DNA of 64,000 nucleotides from Isoetes taiwanensis. Lineage: Eukaryota; Streptophyta; Lycopodiopsida; Isoetales; Isoetaceae. Of this stretch, positions 23,201 through 35,383 are shown piece by piece. The notes under the pieces were generated by a model. The model made no database searches and was not told the DNA's origin. It saw nothing but the letters and a program-made list of their open reading frames with translations. Position 1 is the first letter of the stretch. Every line of letters begins with the position of its first letter. The position numbers were made by a program, and so were the translations under genes. Location of the stretch: NCBI GenBank assembly GCA_021234155.1, contig JAJEKV010000008.1, positions 446,654-510,653 on the forward strand, given 5' to 3'.

Positions 23201-23730
23201 TCGACTTCATGAAGGAGGATATGGTGGGTGGAGCGGATGGCTGGATCACCATATTATAGAACGGCTTATTGATATGGGTGTTCTTGATAGAATACCCAAG
23301 CAATTTCGCCACGTAAAACTGACAAAAGTGTCATGGCTTTTGGCAATATTGGTGAGGCTTATGCATGTTGGCTTGATGAGCAGAGGCCAAACCGAAAGTG
23401 ACATCTATGTCCTGTAAGGCAGCCCAAGATAAAGAAGGGTTTGCAAAGGAATCTGGAATACCAGAAATCGTAATGAGTAAGCAAAATGGTCGTTGCCATC
23501 GACCAACGTGAGCATATCCGTTCGGGCATTTGACGATGTGAGCGATGAACCGCTTTCAATTGTTCCGGATTTGGGGCGGAGAGGTCCATTTGGCGAATTC
23601 ATAAAGCCTCTTTGGCGTTCGCGACTTCCACTTCGGACCAACAAGGGCCTCGCGAAAGGTGGGTGTTGTGCCTCCGTCTGTATGTTCCAGCTATCGCAGA
23701 AGAAAGCCGTGGAGAAGTATATTGAGGGAC
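20237..23730 (-). mobile_element. Minus-strand LTR element E, 3' LTR and internal part
   Basis: On the minus strand an LTR starts TGTTAGTCCTG at 20825, right after a run of Gs that serves as polypurine tract (20826-20837 on plus). It ends CCTAAACA at 20237, giving 589 bp with TG/CA ends and a TATA-like run near 20515. The internal region (about 20840-23730) is GC-rich compared with its surroundings. It carries long minus-strand frames (20506-21150, 20975-21433, 21168-21668, 21626-21979) with no domain I recognise, possibly gag remnants. No 5' LTR was found, and the right border is uncertain (somewhere before the RT fragment at 23737). Confidence 0.55.
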
Positions 23731-23736
23731 TATCTG

Positions 23737-24007
23737 GCAAAACCAATGCTCCTGCAACATTCATGAGACTCATGAATGAACCCCTTGATGAGTTCGCCAT
23801 CACCTTCTTTGATGACATACGTATTTACAGCAAGACATTAGATGAGTATGAATGCCATCTTTGAATGGCTTTGCCAAAATTGCGACGCCATAAGCTTTTT
23901 GCTAAGTTTTCCAAGTGCACAATTGCGACTATGGAGGTGGAGTACTTAGGCCATATTGTTGCAATGGACGGCACATCCGCGGACCTAGCCAAAATTGGTG
24001 CAGTTAA
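23737..24007 (+). mobile_element. Gypsy-1a reverse transcriptase fragment
   Basis: The frame reads [19 protein letters not shown], then FFDDIRIYSKTLDEYE (catalytic FFDD) and, after a stop near 23864, [14 protein letters not shown] and VEYLGHIV up to AKIGAV. It matches the RT of the Gypsy at 40281-46960. The protein is cut after AKIGAV by the CACTA-like element and resumes near 28808 with [13 protein letters not shown], losing roughly 35 residues. Confidence 0.8.
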
Positions 24008-27000
24008 CACTAGAGTTATTACTGGAACTATCCAGAGTTCATCCACCAGAATTGGTCTAGCATACCCTCTGCCACTTAAACCCAGATATCTAACAAGAGA
24101 AATTTCCATTTCATAAGATACCACCACTTTTGGAATCTTCACTTGATTCTTTATGGCTATGAAGAATTTCATGACCAATGGATTTACTGATATGTTGTGG
24201 TGATTGCCCAAACCTTATAGAATTCAGCAGTTTTTACGCCAGGCTAGAACTGCATTTTCTAAACTTTCTAGCATAAAGGGGTCCAAACATTTCTAAAATT
24301 GAAAGTAATTGATGTTTTATTATAAAACATGTTGATTTTCATGTTTTCATGTTTCGTTGCTATTAGATGACATTATATGAAGTCGTCAAACCATATTTAC
24401 CTCAAAAAGGCTGTTTGAGATTGTGAATTGTTTCTCCTTTACTATAACACGTTTTGACGTAAGACTTGTGGCCATAAGTTGTTAACTCTAAGAGCTATAA
24501 TCCAATAATTTTTTGAATCTCCATAAGTCGCGTTGATCTCAGTTTTCATGAAAGAAGATTTGATACATAATCCAGGACAAAAAATAGAACTAAAATGGTG
24601 TAACTAAACTCATATATAAGCTTTCTATGGGCAATAAATGATGCATTCCATACATTCCACTTATATCTACATAATAAAGAATTTTATCGACTTAAATATC
24701 GTGAATAACTATGTATTCTTTATATTTAGAAGTGGTTGTCAGTACACAAAATTGGAGCTTAGTTAGGGTAATAGTAAAAAAAACTCATCTTTTATGATAG
24801 GCAATATTATTTTAATGAATATGACCCTTGCTTGGCAACATAGACATGAATTTTATGTTAAAGGAAACACATTATGTAGAAGATTTGATTTAAAATAGAA
24901 CTGGACCATTTCTAGTTTGTACTTAGGCTTGCCATATTTTAAAGCAAGATAACATTCTTTTTCAACTCATGATTGATAAAACATGTGATACAAGTTCAAA
25001 ATATAGTTTGTATCATCTTAGTGCAAAACATATGATGAAATCTTCTTATTTTTTACTATCACAAACTTAGGACACGTGTTTGCTACTTAGAAGTTCCTAT
25101 TTTAGGTATAATAATAGTAACTTTAGCTTGTCTTTTATGATAGATTATAATTTTTATGGACTTAAGCTTCATTGGCAACATAGATCTCCAATTTGATGTT
25201 AAAAATAACATATTACTATATGTAGACATGAATATAAATAGGCAAGGACCATTATGGTCCACAATTAGATGAATTGGGTATAGAAGTATATCTCTTTAAG
25301 TATCATTACAAATTCTATTTATTAATCATTTGTCACTTATACAGTGATATGGTGATTTTCTACCTTCTCTAACATAATTTTTAGAAGAATGAGTGGAGAT
25401 TCATATAGGTTTAATTTGCTTGTGCTTCAACATTACCATTAAATAAGGGAATTCTAGCAACCAACTAATTTTTTCAAATAGAATACTATATATGGAATCT
25501 ATATATTCTTAAGGCGAGTTTAAAACCAATTAAGATGATGATGTTCTGGTTTTTTGAATGATCCTAAGGCATGTGGACCAATAGTAGGAAACAGACATAG
25601 CAGTCTACCTTTATTTTTCATAGTTATAGCCTTTTTTTTTTTTGAAGGACGTGAGGCTCTTTTTATTGACAAGAACAAAGGCACAATACACAATGCACAA
25701 ACAGGGATAAAACCCTAGTGGATAGGCTGACCCAACTAGGCAAAAACACCCGTCTGTGCATAAGAAGAACACCGTAAATACGTCTGCCAAATTATCTCTT
25801 TTTTATCATCAGCTAGAGATGAGCAACAATAAGCTTTAGTGGTCTTCTGTTGAGCACAACGGAGAAGTTGCTGATCAGAGATGTGTGCACCTTGGAAAAT
25901 ACACAAACGTCGCCTCTGCTAAATAGACCACAAAATCCAACTAGAAGCAAGATGAAATGCCGCTTACACAAGTTAGGCCAAACAGGGGGATAAAGTGCAA
26001 GTAGGATCTCCTGTCTAGTAAGAGACACACTGAAAAGAGTGAACAGCAACTCCCAAGCAAGCCGTAGATGATCGCACAAGAAGAAGCAGTGTTCAATAGT
26101 TTCAATACATTGGCCACAGAGCACATCAGCCTGTGGTTGCTGCACAATGGATGGCAAAAAATCAGCCACCCTAGCCCAGATTTGCCGATCCCATCTGTAT
26201 AACAGAAATCTCGTCTGAAAAGCCTCCCATGACAAAAGATGACCAGAATCATACCAAGCTGCAATCGTTAAAACCCCAGCTAGCCGCCAACGTCGTTGGA
26301 TCTTTGGATGTACAAGTGCACATAAAGGATGCTGATCATGCATATCTTGCAGGGGAAGCCACCAGCATGACATTGACAATGAAGCACAAGCTTGGGGATT
26401 AACATGGAATGGAATAAAGATCTAACCGTATCCTAGGAAGCAAGTCGACCTTTAAGGAATGGGGAAGCATTTGGATATGGATGCAGAGGATACAACAAGG
26501 CCCATGGGAGACTAGACTTGATAGTTGTCTTGTGAAAGGGGAGACACTGCAGAAGTCATTGCCGCACCAACCTTAAGCCAGGAGAGTCATCTTTACCAAG
26601 GAGGAGCCTCCAAATGAACTTTGAAATCATGACCGGCTTTGCAGATGGAAGTCCAACATTCCAAGGCCACCCGGCCGCCTTTTAGGCTTGATGCACTTAG
26701 CCCATGATACCTTAACAACGGCACCTCCCGAGGTACCACCCGGATGAAATTCACGACAATACAGAGGCGATTTCATTCATCTTACATTGAGGAGCCGCGA
26801 CGGCCGGATGCCATATAGACATGGGTATTGCTGAGGATGGATCTTGCAACTGTGATCCTACCAGGCAAAGATAACTTAGCCACCTTCCACCAGAACAGAT
26901 GTTTCTCAAGACCTTTAATGATCTCATCCCAAGCACATGAGGCAGAAACATGCACCCCCATAGGAATGCCCAAAAGCTTTGTGGGTTGACCATGAGAAGC

Positions 27001-28786
27001 ACTTGTCGGGGGTAGTCAAGAATACAAGAGGGAACGGCACTATCCGGTGTCCATAGAAGGCAGTGCACTTTCTCCAACCTAAAGAACTCGGAGGCCGGGA
27101 GAAAGTATCTAGGAGCGACTTAGCATTATGGCGGTTTTCATCATTGGCCATAAGAAAAAGGAAAGTGTCACTAGCATACTGTTACACACCTCCTGAGAAC
27201 CATCCAACATGGGCAAACCCTGGATGACACCTTCTCGAGCTGCAACATCAAAGAGTTGAGACAACACTTCTGCAGCAATAGTGAAGAGCAAGGGCGCCAA
27301 AGGACAATCCTGTCGGATCCCCCGACCAACATTAAAGATTTGGGATGGCTCACCTTGAAAAAGCACTGTAGACCACGCCGACACATGAAGCTTCATAACA
27401 TCACGGGTGAATGCCTCTCCAAATCCCAAAGCGAGAAGGCATTTCTCCAAAAATACCCAATCCACACTGTCATAGGCTTTAGCAAAGTCTAGTTTGAGGA
27501 ACACCACTTGATGACCTTGCAAGCGAGCCCAATACATGCCCTCGTATGCAGCCGCAACATTGTTCAAGATGCATCGGCCAGGGAGAAAGCCAGACTGTGT
27601 AGAAGAAATTGACTCGGCTAAGATATTGCGTACCTTGTCAGCCAGGGCTTTAGCAAATATTTCGTAGACAGATGAGAGCAAGGTGATAGGTCACCAGTCA
27701 GAAATGGATCTAGGCTCTTTGCACTTTGGAATGAGAGAGATGCATCCAGTGTTATAGCTTTTTATATTTGTTCTTCATTCTTTTGCATTACTTCCATAAC
27801 TTGAGAAGTTTGAAAATACAAGTTTTGAGTTCACCATTCAATGCATAGGTTTATGAAATCCATAACGCGTAATCTAACAGATAACTTGGAATGGACACTA
27901 GAAAGTTTACTCTAAACCTCAAGATAATGAGCATTGATTATTTTTAATGAATAGAGTGGTTCATGAGGTGCTTATATCCCACAATTGAAACTAAAATCGA
28001 TTAAGATGAGGGAGTTCTTAATTTTAAAAAGAAGGTGGACCAGTAATGGTCCCAGGAAAACAAACCTTTCTTGATTTCTTATGAACAAACGCTGCGCTTT
28101 TTTAACGTGTTTGTTTTAGATTGATTCTATATTATGGTAACCTTTCATAATATGATTTTTTGGAAGATGAATTTGAATCATTTTACTCCTATATAGACAT
28201 AAGTTATCAGTCACTTGTAAATGAAAAAATAAAAGAAAATCAAAACTTCATCATTAAGGCTAATGGACATTTTTCTTAGACAAAGCAGGTTGTCTACCAC
28301 TTATATTCGAAATTTTAGGTCAAAATTCATTTCCTTACAAAAGTTAGAGATTTGATTTGGGAACAGCTTTCTGGAAACCAGTATTGGTTCACAGAAGACA
28401 AACAACAGTTTTGACCCTGTCATATTCAAACAACCCTATCTCCCTTCTCAGATCTCGGATTGAGATGCAGTTTTTTGTGTTTTACTCTCTAACTCGTGAA
28501 GAAAAATACAAAAATAACGAAAAAATCATAAAAATCTTCTTTCTGAGACAGTTTTACTTTATCTAAACATAAAGCAAAAAAGACTTGACCCCCTTGCGTT
28601 TACCTAAGTGTAACTCTCATAAACGGAGACCAATAGATTTTTAGGTATTTTTTCCATGCAATATGACTGCTATATATTAACATATAAGAAGGGTTTGACT
28701 GATTATTGAACCTTTGATTTTATATGAATTTTAAAGCAAACAGTGCAAATGCACCTTTTCTGGTATATCAGGTGACGACTCTAGTG
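24008..28786. mobile_element. CACTA-like DNA transposon carrying a LINE
   Basis: The block separates two halves of a Gypsy pol gene. It begins CACTAGAGTTATTAC at 24008 and ends with GTGACGACTCTAGTG at 28772-28786. The reverse complement of that end is CACTAGAGTCGTCAC, so the ends form an imperfect inverted repeat of the CACTA (EnSpm/CMC) type, which extends weakly further in. No transposase is recognisable, so it is non-autonomous. Without the LINE it is about 2.66 kb and AT-rich. Inside are degenerate repeats of about 350 bp (near 24720 and 25080) and several tggacca/tggtcc motifs. The 3-bp flanks (taa, tct) do not match, so the insertion scar is not confirmed. Confidence 0.6.
25631..27750 (-). 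mobile_element. L1-type LINE, 5'-truncated, with target duplication
   Basis: Flanking direct repeats gttatagc occur at 25623-25630 and 27751-27758. The poly(A) tail is the T-run 25632-25643 on plus. The minus-strand ORF2 remnant shows STQSGFLPGRCILNN, LKLDFAKAYDSVDW and GIRQDCPLAPLLFTI (27109-27681), then a zinc-binding C-terminal region near 26100-26380 (CGQCIETIEHCFFLC). The catalytic FADD box region (about 27150) is disrupted. The endonuclease and ORF1 are absent. The element lies wholly inside the CACTA-like transposon. Confidence 0.85.
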
Positions 28787-28789
28787 TCT

Positions 28790-29910
28790 GCACCTAGAAA
28801 TGTTTCAGTGCCCCCTCATTGATCTTACAAAGCATGAGAAGGTAAAGGATTGGGCCACCCTTGAGGATTTGGCAGTATTATCTTGAGCAAGCTCTTTTAG
28901 ATGACCTTGAATTGAAAAAGTGGCAAAGCTTGTCCAGCAAGGCCAGAACTGATAAGGAACGAGATACCTTCAAACATTACAAGAAGAGTTTATAAAGACA
29001 TATTTCAAGATAAGATCAAGTTACTTTTAGCCGGCAGGAAAAAGCATATTGCAAAATACATTAAGCAGTGTCCGCTTTGTCAGCAAACAAAGGCCGAGCA
29101 ATTATGTATTCCGGAAGAGCTCGAACCTTTAGAAGTTCCCAATGCCAAGTGAGAAATCATTACCATGGATTTCATAGTGGGCCTTCCATGGACCTTGAGG
29201 AGATATGATGCTTTGATGGTAGTGGTGGATAAGCTCTCTAAAATGACACACTTTGTGCCATGTCGAACCATCGACACTGCACTAAGGAGATCTTCCACCT
29301 TCATGATATGCCATGGACGATTATATCAGATAGGGATGCTAAGTTTGTTAGTTCTTCTTGGATGGATTTCCTTAGCACTATCCCGACCAAACTCTCCATA
29401 AGACGGCTTATCAGCCACAGACAGATGTATGTCTGGAATAAGTAATCTCAGTGGGCAGATTATATACATTTGGTGGAGTTTGCCTATAATAGTACTAAAC
29501 AAGAGTCCTCGGAGATGTCTCCGTTCATGAGAAACTATGGCTATCAATGTTTAACTCCAGGCATAACCCCGTATCCAGGGTTGAAGTTTCTCAACAATAC
29601 ACCTCCAACTCCGAAGGTAAATGTCAGAGTGCTAGATCCGGCAGGGATCATGAAGACGGGTTGGAAAGAGTTTCATCTTAGAGAAGGGATAAGCATGTAG
29701 GCATGATTAGCAGCATTCCTCTATGCCCATAATGGAAATAATGCCATTCTGTACGCCGAGATAAATAGCAAACCTTGGGCATGTTAGGAATCCCTTTTTC
29801 AAGTTTAATTCATAGGGAGTGGTCCCTTCTATCACATCATTTTATGTGTCAGTAGATACTAATGCTAGTGTCACCCTGCAGGCCAGTATAGTGGCATCAT
29901 GCCTGCATGT
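28790..29910 (+). mobile_element. Gypsy-1a RNase H to integrase part
   Basis: After the CACTA-like element the Gypsy frame resumes with [13 protein letters not shown] (about 28815). The integrase zinc region follows near 29040-29100 (HIAKYIKQCPLCQQTK), then the core with MDFIVGLPW (29165), VVVDKLSKMTHF and VEFAYNSTKQ (about 29475). Frameshifts and stops are frequent. The 3' part of the element continues after the Copia-2 insertion, at 35384-35612. Confidence 0.8.
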
Positions 29911-30557
29911 TGTTAAATGGTGTCATGTTATTTTAATGCAAGTCTAAGCTATGCAGTTGAAGGCAAGCTGGTTATGGTGAGATGTTGAAGTTTAGTTTAA
30001 GTTGTATATGAAGGCAACATTCAGGGAAAACATCTTCTTGAAGAACTCAAGCCTAGGTCTATTCATAAAGAGAATATGGTTAATGGTTTAGGGCATGATT
30101 GTAACCTTACAATCATGCAAATAGTATTATGAATAGTGTTTCCAATGGTCGAGGCTGGATACGCATGTGGGATATATTATGATTGAAAATATGGGATATT
30201 GTGCAGATAAGGAAGACGTATATAGAATTCCGAATGCGATGGCTTGCCGATCGGATCTAGCATTTTGGTGATTACAAATAGACTGAGATGCAGGGAGTAT
30301 AGAGAACGGAAGAATCAAAGTGAAGAAGTGGATCGAATTTAGTTGAATTCGATGCCTGAGTTGTCGAGGATTTTCTATTGCTACAGTGATTTGTATAATG
30401 CATTTTGAACAGTGATTTCCTATGATTTCCTTCAATGGTTTCTAATGTTAATGTTACATTGAGAAAATATAGTTCAAGGGAAAGTTAAATCAAACACATC
30501 TATTCTAGTGTTTTGGTCTTATATTTGAGAATCATTGGATTAATCTTGATACTAACA
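29911..30557 (+). repeat. 5' LTR of Copia-2
   Basis: TG...CA-bounded repeat of 647 bp, nearly identical to 34732-35378. It is preceded by the target duplication catgt. Confidence 0.96.
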
Positions 30558-30558
30558 G

Positions 30559-30571
30559 TGGTATCAGAGCC
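30559..30571 (+). promoter_or_regulatory. Primer binding site of Copia-2
   Basis: TGGTATCAGAGCC is complementary to the 3' end of plant initiator-Met tRNA and starts one base after the LTR. The gag ATG follows with no spacer at 30572. Confidence 0.92.
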
Positions 30572-31924
30572 ATGTCAAGCAGGTTTGGAGCAGGGTTGTT
30601 GAACTCTATTGCAGTGTATGAAGGGGGACCAGGCTTTCAGATTTGGAAGGAACAAATAAAAAATGTTCTAGAAAATGAAGGGCTTTGGGAATTAGTTCAA
30701 GGAACTAGTTCAAGTGGGGATGCAATCTCTATGATTGCAAGAAGAAGTTCTACCTCTGGAAAATCTGGTGAAACTTCTGGAGAGTCTGGTGAAGTAGACT
30801 CAAGTAAAAGTGGTAAAGATGAAGTTGTTAAACTTCGTGAAGCTTATGGTATTTTGACCAGCAAAGTTGGGGCTTCAATTTTGCTGAAGATAAGGGGAAA
30901 GTCCCCTAATGATATTTGGAAGTTCTTGCTCAAGAACTATGAGGAAAAAACATCATCTCAGATTGATGTTCTCGATAAGGCACTTAGGATGCTAAGAGTA
31001 AAAGAAGGTGATGACTTACCAAAGTTTTTCTCTAAATTCGATAACATTGTGGCAGACTTAGAAGGTGCTGGGGTCTTGCTGACTGAGCAGCAAAAATTAT
31101 TGCATGTGGCAAGAGCAGTTGAGGGGAATAAGCAGTTGTCAACTCTTATTAGGAATGTAGCCAAAACTAGAGAGGCAGCAGAAGAAATGATCCGAACAGA
31201 GTTTGAACAAAATAAGGTATTGTATGATGATGATATTGAAGATAATGTTGAAGTGTTGTATGTAGGTAAGGGAAAGACAAAATTTTCAGGAAAAAGTTCT
31301 AAAGATAAGAGTGAAATAGGTCCTTGTTTTCACTGCAAAGCCAAAGGGCATTTAAAAATAAATTGCCCTAAACTGAAAGAGGTTGAGTGCTTTACCTGTG
31401 GAGGCAGAGGTCACTTTGCAAACAAGTGCTCAAGCAGCAAAATAAATAGAGGCAGACCAAGTAGAGGGAGAAATCATTCTAGAGGCCGAGGAAGAAATCC
31501 TGATACAAAAAGGTCTGCTGTAAATTTGGTGCAAGATATTGAAGGAGAATCAAGTGAAGAGGATGAAGATGCTGAGGTAAGCAATTATGACATTTTGATT
31601 GTTTCAAAGGAAAAATCTAACAATGATGATGAAATGTTAATATTAGATAGTGGAGCAGAAAAATCCGTGACCAGCTCAGCCAAATTATTCAAGGAGGAAA
31701 AAGAAGGAAGAATTAAGCATATCAAGTTGGGAAATGGGAAGTTGCAAGATGTTCAATGCATGGGAATGTTAGAATTGTTTGATTTTCAAGGGAGAGCGAT
31801 AAACTTGAAAGATATTTTGTGTGTACCTTCACTAGTCGAATTTAATTTCATTGTTACGCGATTAGTAGACATGGACTATCTTGTTGTTTTTGACAAGTTT
31901 CAATGTAAAGTGCTTTTTGAATAA
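30572..31924 (+). CDS. Copia-2 gag and protease
   Basis: An open frame of 450 residues starts MSSRFGAGLLNS right after the primer binding site. Residues about 60-220 form the gag core of UBN2/Copia type. Two CCHC zinc knuckles follow: CFHCKAKGHLKINC (about residue 252) and CFTCGGRGHFANKC (about 272). A basic Arg/Gly segment comes next, then the aspartic protease active site LDSGAEKSV (about 357). The frame stops at 31922-31924, where normal Copia pol would continue in the same frame. The integrase is in another frame from about 31925, so a frameshift separates them. Confidence 0.9.
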   Translation: MSSRFGAGLLNSIAVYEGGPGFQIWKEQIKNVLENEGLWELVQGTSSSGDAISMIARRSSTSGKSGETSGESGEVDSSKSGKDEVVKLREAYGILTSKVGASILLKIRGKSPNDIWKFLLKNYEEKTSSQIDVLDKALRMLRVKEGDDLPKFFSKFDNIVADLEGAGVLLTEQQKLLHVARAVEGNKQLSTLIRNVAKTREAAEEMIRTEFEQNKVLYDDDIEDNVEVLYVGKGKTKFSGKSSKDKSEIGPCFHCKAKGHLKINCPKLKEVECFTCGGRGHFANKCSSSKINRGRPSRGRNHSRGRGRNPDTKRSAVNLVQDIEGESSEEDEDAEVSNYDILIVSKEKSNNDDEMLILDSGAEKSVTSSAKLFKEEKEGRIKHIKLGNGKLQDVQCMGMLELFDFQGRAINLKDILCVPSLVEFNFIVTRLVDMDYLVVFDKFQCKVLFE

Positions 31925-33155
31925 TGAGATCAAATTTCTTGGCGGAAGATTTGGTAATTTGTTTGCATTGGATAGTGGTTGTTTGCCCCGTGTTAATTTC
32001 TGTTATGATTCGGATATGGACACTTCATCGAGGTTATGTCATGTTAATCATAGCACCATAGATACTATGATCAAACAAAAAATAATCAAAGCAAAAAATG
32101 GAGTTGATGAGCCAAGAATCTGCCTGGGTTGCATGCTAGGAAAACATGCAAGATTGCCTTTTAAAAGGGCAAAGAGAAAAACCAAAGGGGTGTTGGAGTT
32201 AGTACATACTGATCTCTGTGGCCCTCTTAATGTTAGAGGAATATCAGGAAAAAGGTATTTCATTACCTTTATTGATGACTTTAGTAGAAAGACAACATGC
32301 ATGTGTCTTAGAACTAAAGATCAAGCCTTTGAGGCTTATAAAATGTTTGCTGCAGAAGTGGAATTAGAAACAGGGAAAAAAGTGAAATGTATTCGATCTG
32401 ACCGTGGTGGAGAGTTCATGTCATCTGAGTTTATCAAGTTTTGCAAGGTAAGGGGAATAAAAAGGCAGTTTACATGTAGTTTTTCTCCACAAACTAATGG
32501 CATTGCTGAAAGAAAAAATAGGACAATTTTAAATGCTGTCAGGGCTATGATAAAACACACAGGGCTACCCAATTATTTGTGGGAGGAAGCTGTTTTAACA
32601 GCAGTGAAAGTTCAAAATATGTTACCAAGTAGAGCACTCAGTGGAATGACACCAGATGAACTGTGGTCAGGAGTTAAACCAAACTATGAGACACTAAGAG
32701 TTTTTGGTTGTCTAGGCTTTGTTCATATACCAAAGCAACAAAGGTTAAAATTAGATGATCGAGCAAGAATAGCTTTTCTTGTAGGATATGATCAAGAATG
32801 CAAGGCATATAGGTTATTTGATCCACAAAGGAAAAAGATTTTGATCAGTAGAGATGTTACATTTGACGAATCTCAATCTTATAAAAACATAAAGTTTTTC
32901 TCTGTTAACTCTAAAGAAAAGGAAGTTCAGAAATTGAATACCAACTTTGTTGATGATGATGATGAGCAGGATGTCAACAAACTCTCCACTCAACAAGTTG
33001 GCACTGAAAATACTTCAGATATTATTGCTGATTCTATAGAAAAGGAGATAACACAGCCAAAGGCTGGTAGAAGAACTGCAGCACAGATCTTGCAACAAGA
33101 GGCTAATGTTGATCATGAAAGATTTGGAGAAGTAAGAGAATACAAGGTGAAGTAG
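31881..33155 (+). pseudogene. Copia-2 integrase part of pol
   Basis: The zinc-binding region is LCHVNHSTIDTM with CLGCMLGK. The catalytic core has VHTDLCGPLNVRG, FIDDFSRK, RSDRGGEF and AERKNRTILNAVRAM, so the D, D and E residues are present. VFGCLGFVHIPKQQR and a tail up to about 33150 follow. The open frame is shifted relative to gag-protease and ends at a stop at 33153-33155, after which RT continues in yet another frame. The first Met of this frame is not a real start. Confidence 0.88.
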
Positions 33156-33184
33156 TAAATGTAAACCTTGTTGAAATTCTTGCC

Positions 33185-34718
33185 TTGCTGGATACTGAAG
33201 TACCAAAATCTTATAAGGAAGCTATAAATGTTGTTGATGCAGAAAAATGGAAAACTGCCATGAATGATGAGCTGGATGCATTTAGAAGAACAGGGACGTA
33301 TGAGCTTGTAAACTTGCCTGAAGGTAGACATGCAGTGGGGTGTAAATGGATATTTAAAATTAAGCAAGGAGTACAACCTCACTCAATAAAGCATAAAGCT
33401 CGATTAGTAGCACAGGGATACACACAGAAGAAGGGAATTGACTATGAGGAAACTTTTTCCCCTATAGTCAAAATGACAAGTATCAGAATGTTGTTGGCAG
33501 TAGCAAATGCCAAGAATTTTGAAATACATCATATGGATGTGTCTACTGCCTTCTTGAATGCTGACTTGGAGGAGGATATCTTTATGATGCAACCTCCTGG
33601 CTTTGAGCAAGGGAAAGACAAAGTGTGGAAACTTAAAAAGGCTGTCTATGGGCTGAGACAGTCACCAAGGCAATGGTATATTTGCATGGACTCATATTTA
33701 AGGGAACAAGGTTTTATAAAACTAAAAGATGATGGAAATATTTATTTGTTTAAGGATGGGAATGAAGTATGCTATATTGCACTATATGTGGATGACAATG
33801 TGATGATTAGTAGCAATCTTGATGTGCTACAAAAATGCAAAGACATTCTCAAGAATCGGTTTAAAATGACTGACTTGGGTGAACTTAAAAAAGTTTTTGG
33901 GAATTGAAGTCTCCAGAGATAGAGACAAACAGGTTCTTGCTTTAACTCAAGGTCAGAATATTGCAGGCATGCTCAAAAGATTCAACATGGAAGATTGTAA
34001 GGTGGTAAAAACTCCCATGGTTCCAGGTAACAAACTAACTTTGAATTTGAAAGTCAGAAATGGAAAACATTCCATATCAAGAGTTAGTTGGCTGCTTACT
34101 ATATTTATCTAACTGTACGAGACCTGATATTTCGTTTGCAGTGAATATTCTAAGTAGGTACTGCCATAACTTTGGAAAAGAGCACTGGCAGGCAGCCAAG
34201 AGGGTTCTGAGATATTTGAAAGGAACTATAGATTTTGGGATACAATTTAATTCTGATAACATGGAGTTGCTATCTTACTGTGATTCAGATTGGGGTGGAG
34301 ACCCTGATGAAAGGAAATCAACTTCAGGAGTTATTTGCATGCTAGGGGGAGGGCCCATTTCATGGAAATGCAGGAAGCAAAAGGCCATAGCACTTTCTTC
34401 TGCAGAAGCAGAATATGCAGCTGCAACCCTTGCTGCTAAAGAAATAGTATGGAGTGAAAGGTTGCTACAAGAAATAGGTATAGAGCAAAGAAAACCTTTG
34501 CAATTGTTTTCTGACAGTCTCATTTGCATCCTATACAACATGAAAGAACCAAGCATATCGAGCTGGAGATGCATTTCATAAGGGACTTGGTGAGGAAAAG
34601 GATCATTGAACTACAATATGTTCAAACTGACATGCAGTTAGCAGATATTCTGACAAAGGCTTTGACAGAGTTAAAATTCAATAGACTGAGACAAATGATC
34701 AGTTGCAGGGAAAAATAA
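33185..34718 (+). pseudogene. Copia-2 reverse transcriptase and RNase H
   Basis: The pieces lie in different frames: 33185-33907 (RT with KWIFKIK, RLVAQGYTQKKG and the catalytic YVDD at about 33787), 33879-34112, 34060-34581 (RNase H with YCDSDWGGD and SSAEAEYAAATLAAKE) and 34524-34718 (C-terminal end, HFIRDLV). At least three frameshifts separate them. All catalytic motifs are still readable, which fits a moderately old copy. Confidence 0.88.
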
Positions 34719-34731
34719 CATGAAGTAAAAC

Positions 34732-35378
34732 TGTTAAATGGTGTCATGTTATTTTAATGCAAGTCTAAGCTATGCAGTTGAAGGCAAGTTGGTTATGGTG
34801 AGATGTTGAAGTTTAGCTTAAGTTGTATATGAAGGCAACACTCAGGGAAAACGTCTTCTTGAAGAACTCAAGCCTAGGTCTATTCATAAAGGGAACATGG
34901 TTAATGGTTTAGGGCATGATTGTAACCTTACAATCATGCAAATATTATTATGAATAGTGTTTCCAATGGTCGAGGCTGGATACGCATGTGGGATATATTG
35001 TGATTGAAAATATGGGATATTGTGCAGATAAGAAAGACGTATATAGAATTCCGAATGCAATGGCTTGCCGATCGGATCTAGCATTTTGGTCATTACAAAT
35101 AGACTGAGATGCAGGGAGTATACATAACGGAATAATCGAAGTGCAGTAGTGGATCAAATTTAGTTGAATTCGATGCCTGAGTTGTCGAGGATTTTCTATT
35201 GCTACAGTGATTTGTATAATGCATTTTGAACAGTGATTTCCTATGATTTCCTTCAATGGTTTCTAATGCTAATGTTACATTGAGAAAATATAGTTCAAGG
35301 GAAAGTTAAATCAAACACATCTATTCTAGTATTTTGGTCTTATATTTGAGAATCCTTGGATTAATCTTGATACTAACA
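34732..35378 (+). repeat. 3' LTR of Copia-2
   Basis: A 647-bp partner of 29911-30557, followed by the target duplication catgt at 35379-35383. Confidence 0.96.
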
Positions 35379-35383
35379 CATGT

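Larger units (their letters stand above)
29911..35378 (+). mobile_element. Copia-2, full-length LTR retrotransposon
   Basis: Two 647-bp LTRs (29911-30557 and 34732-35378) are flanked by the 5-bp target duplication catgt (29906-29910 and 35379-35383). Both LTRs start TGTTAAATGG and end TACTAACA. I count about 21 differences between them by eye, near 3 percent, so the insertion is not recent. The element is 5468 bp in the order gag, protease, integrase, RT, RNase H. It inserted into the 3' part of Gypsy-1a. Several frameshifts disable pol. Confidence 0.96.
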
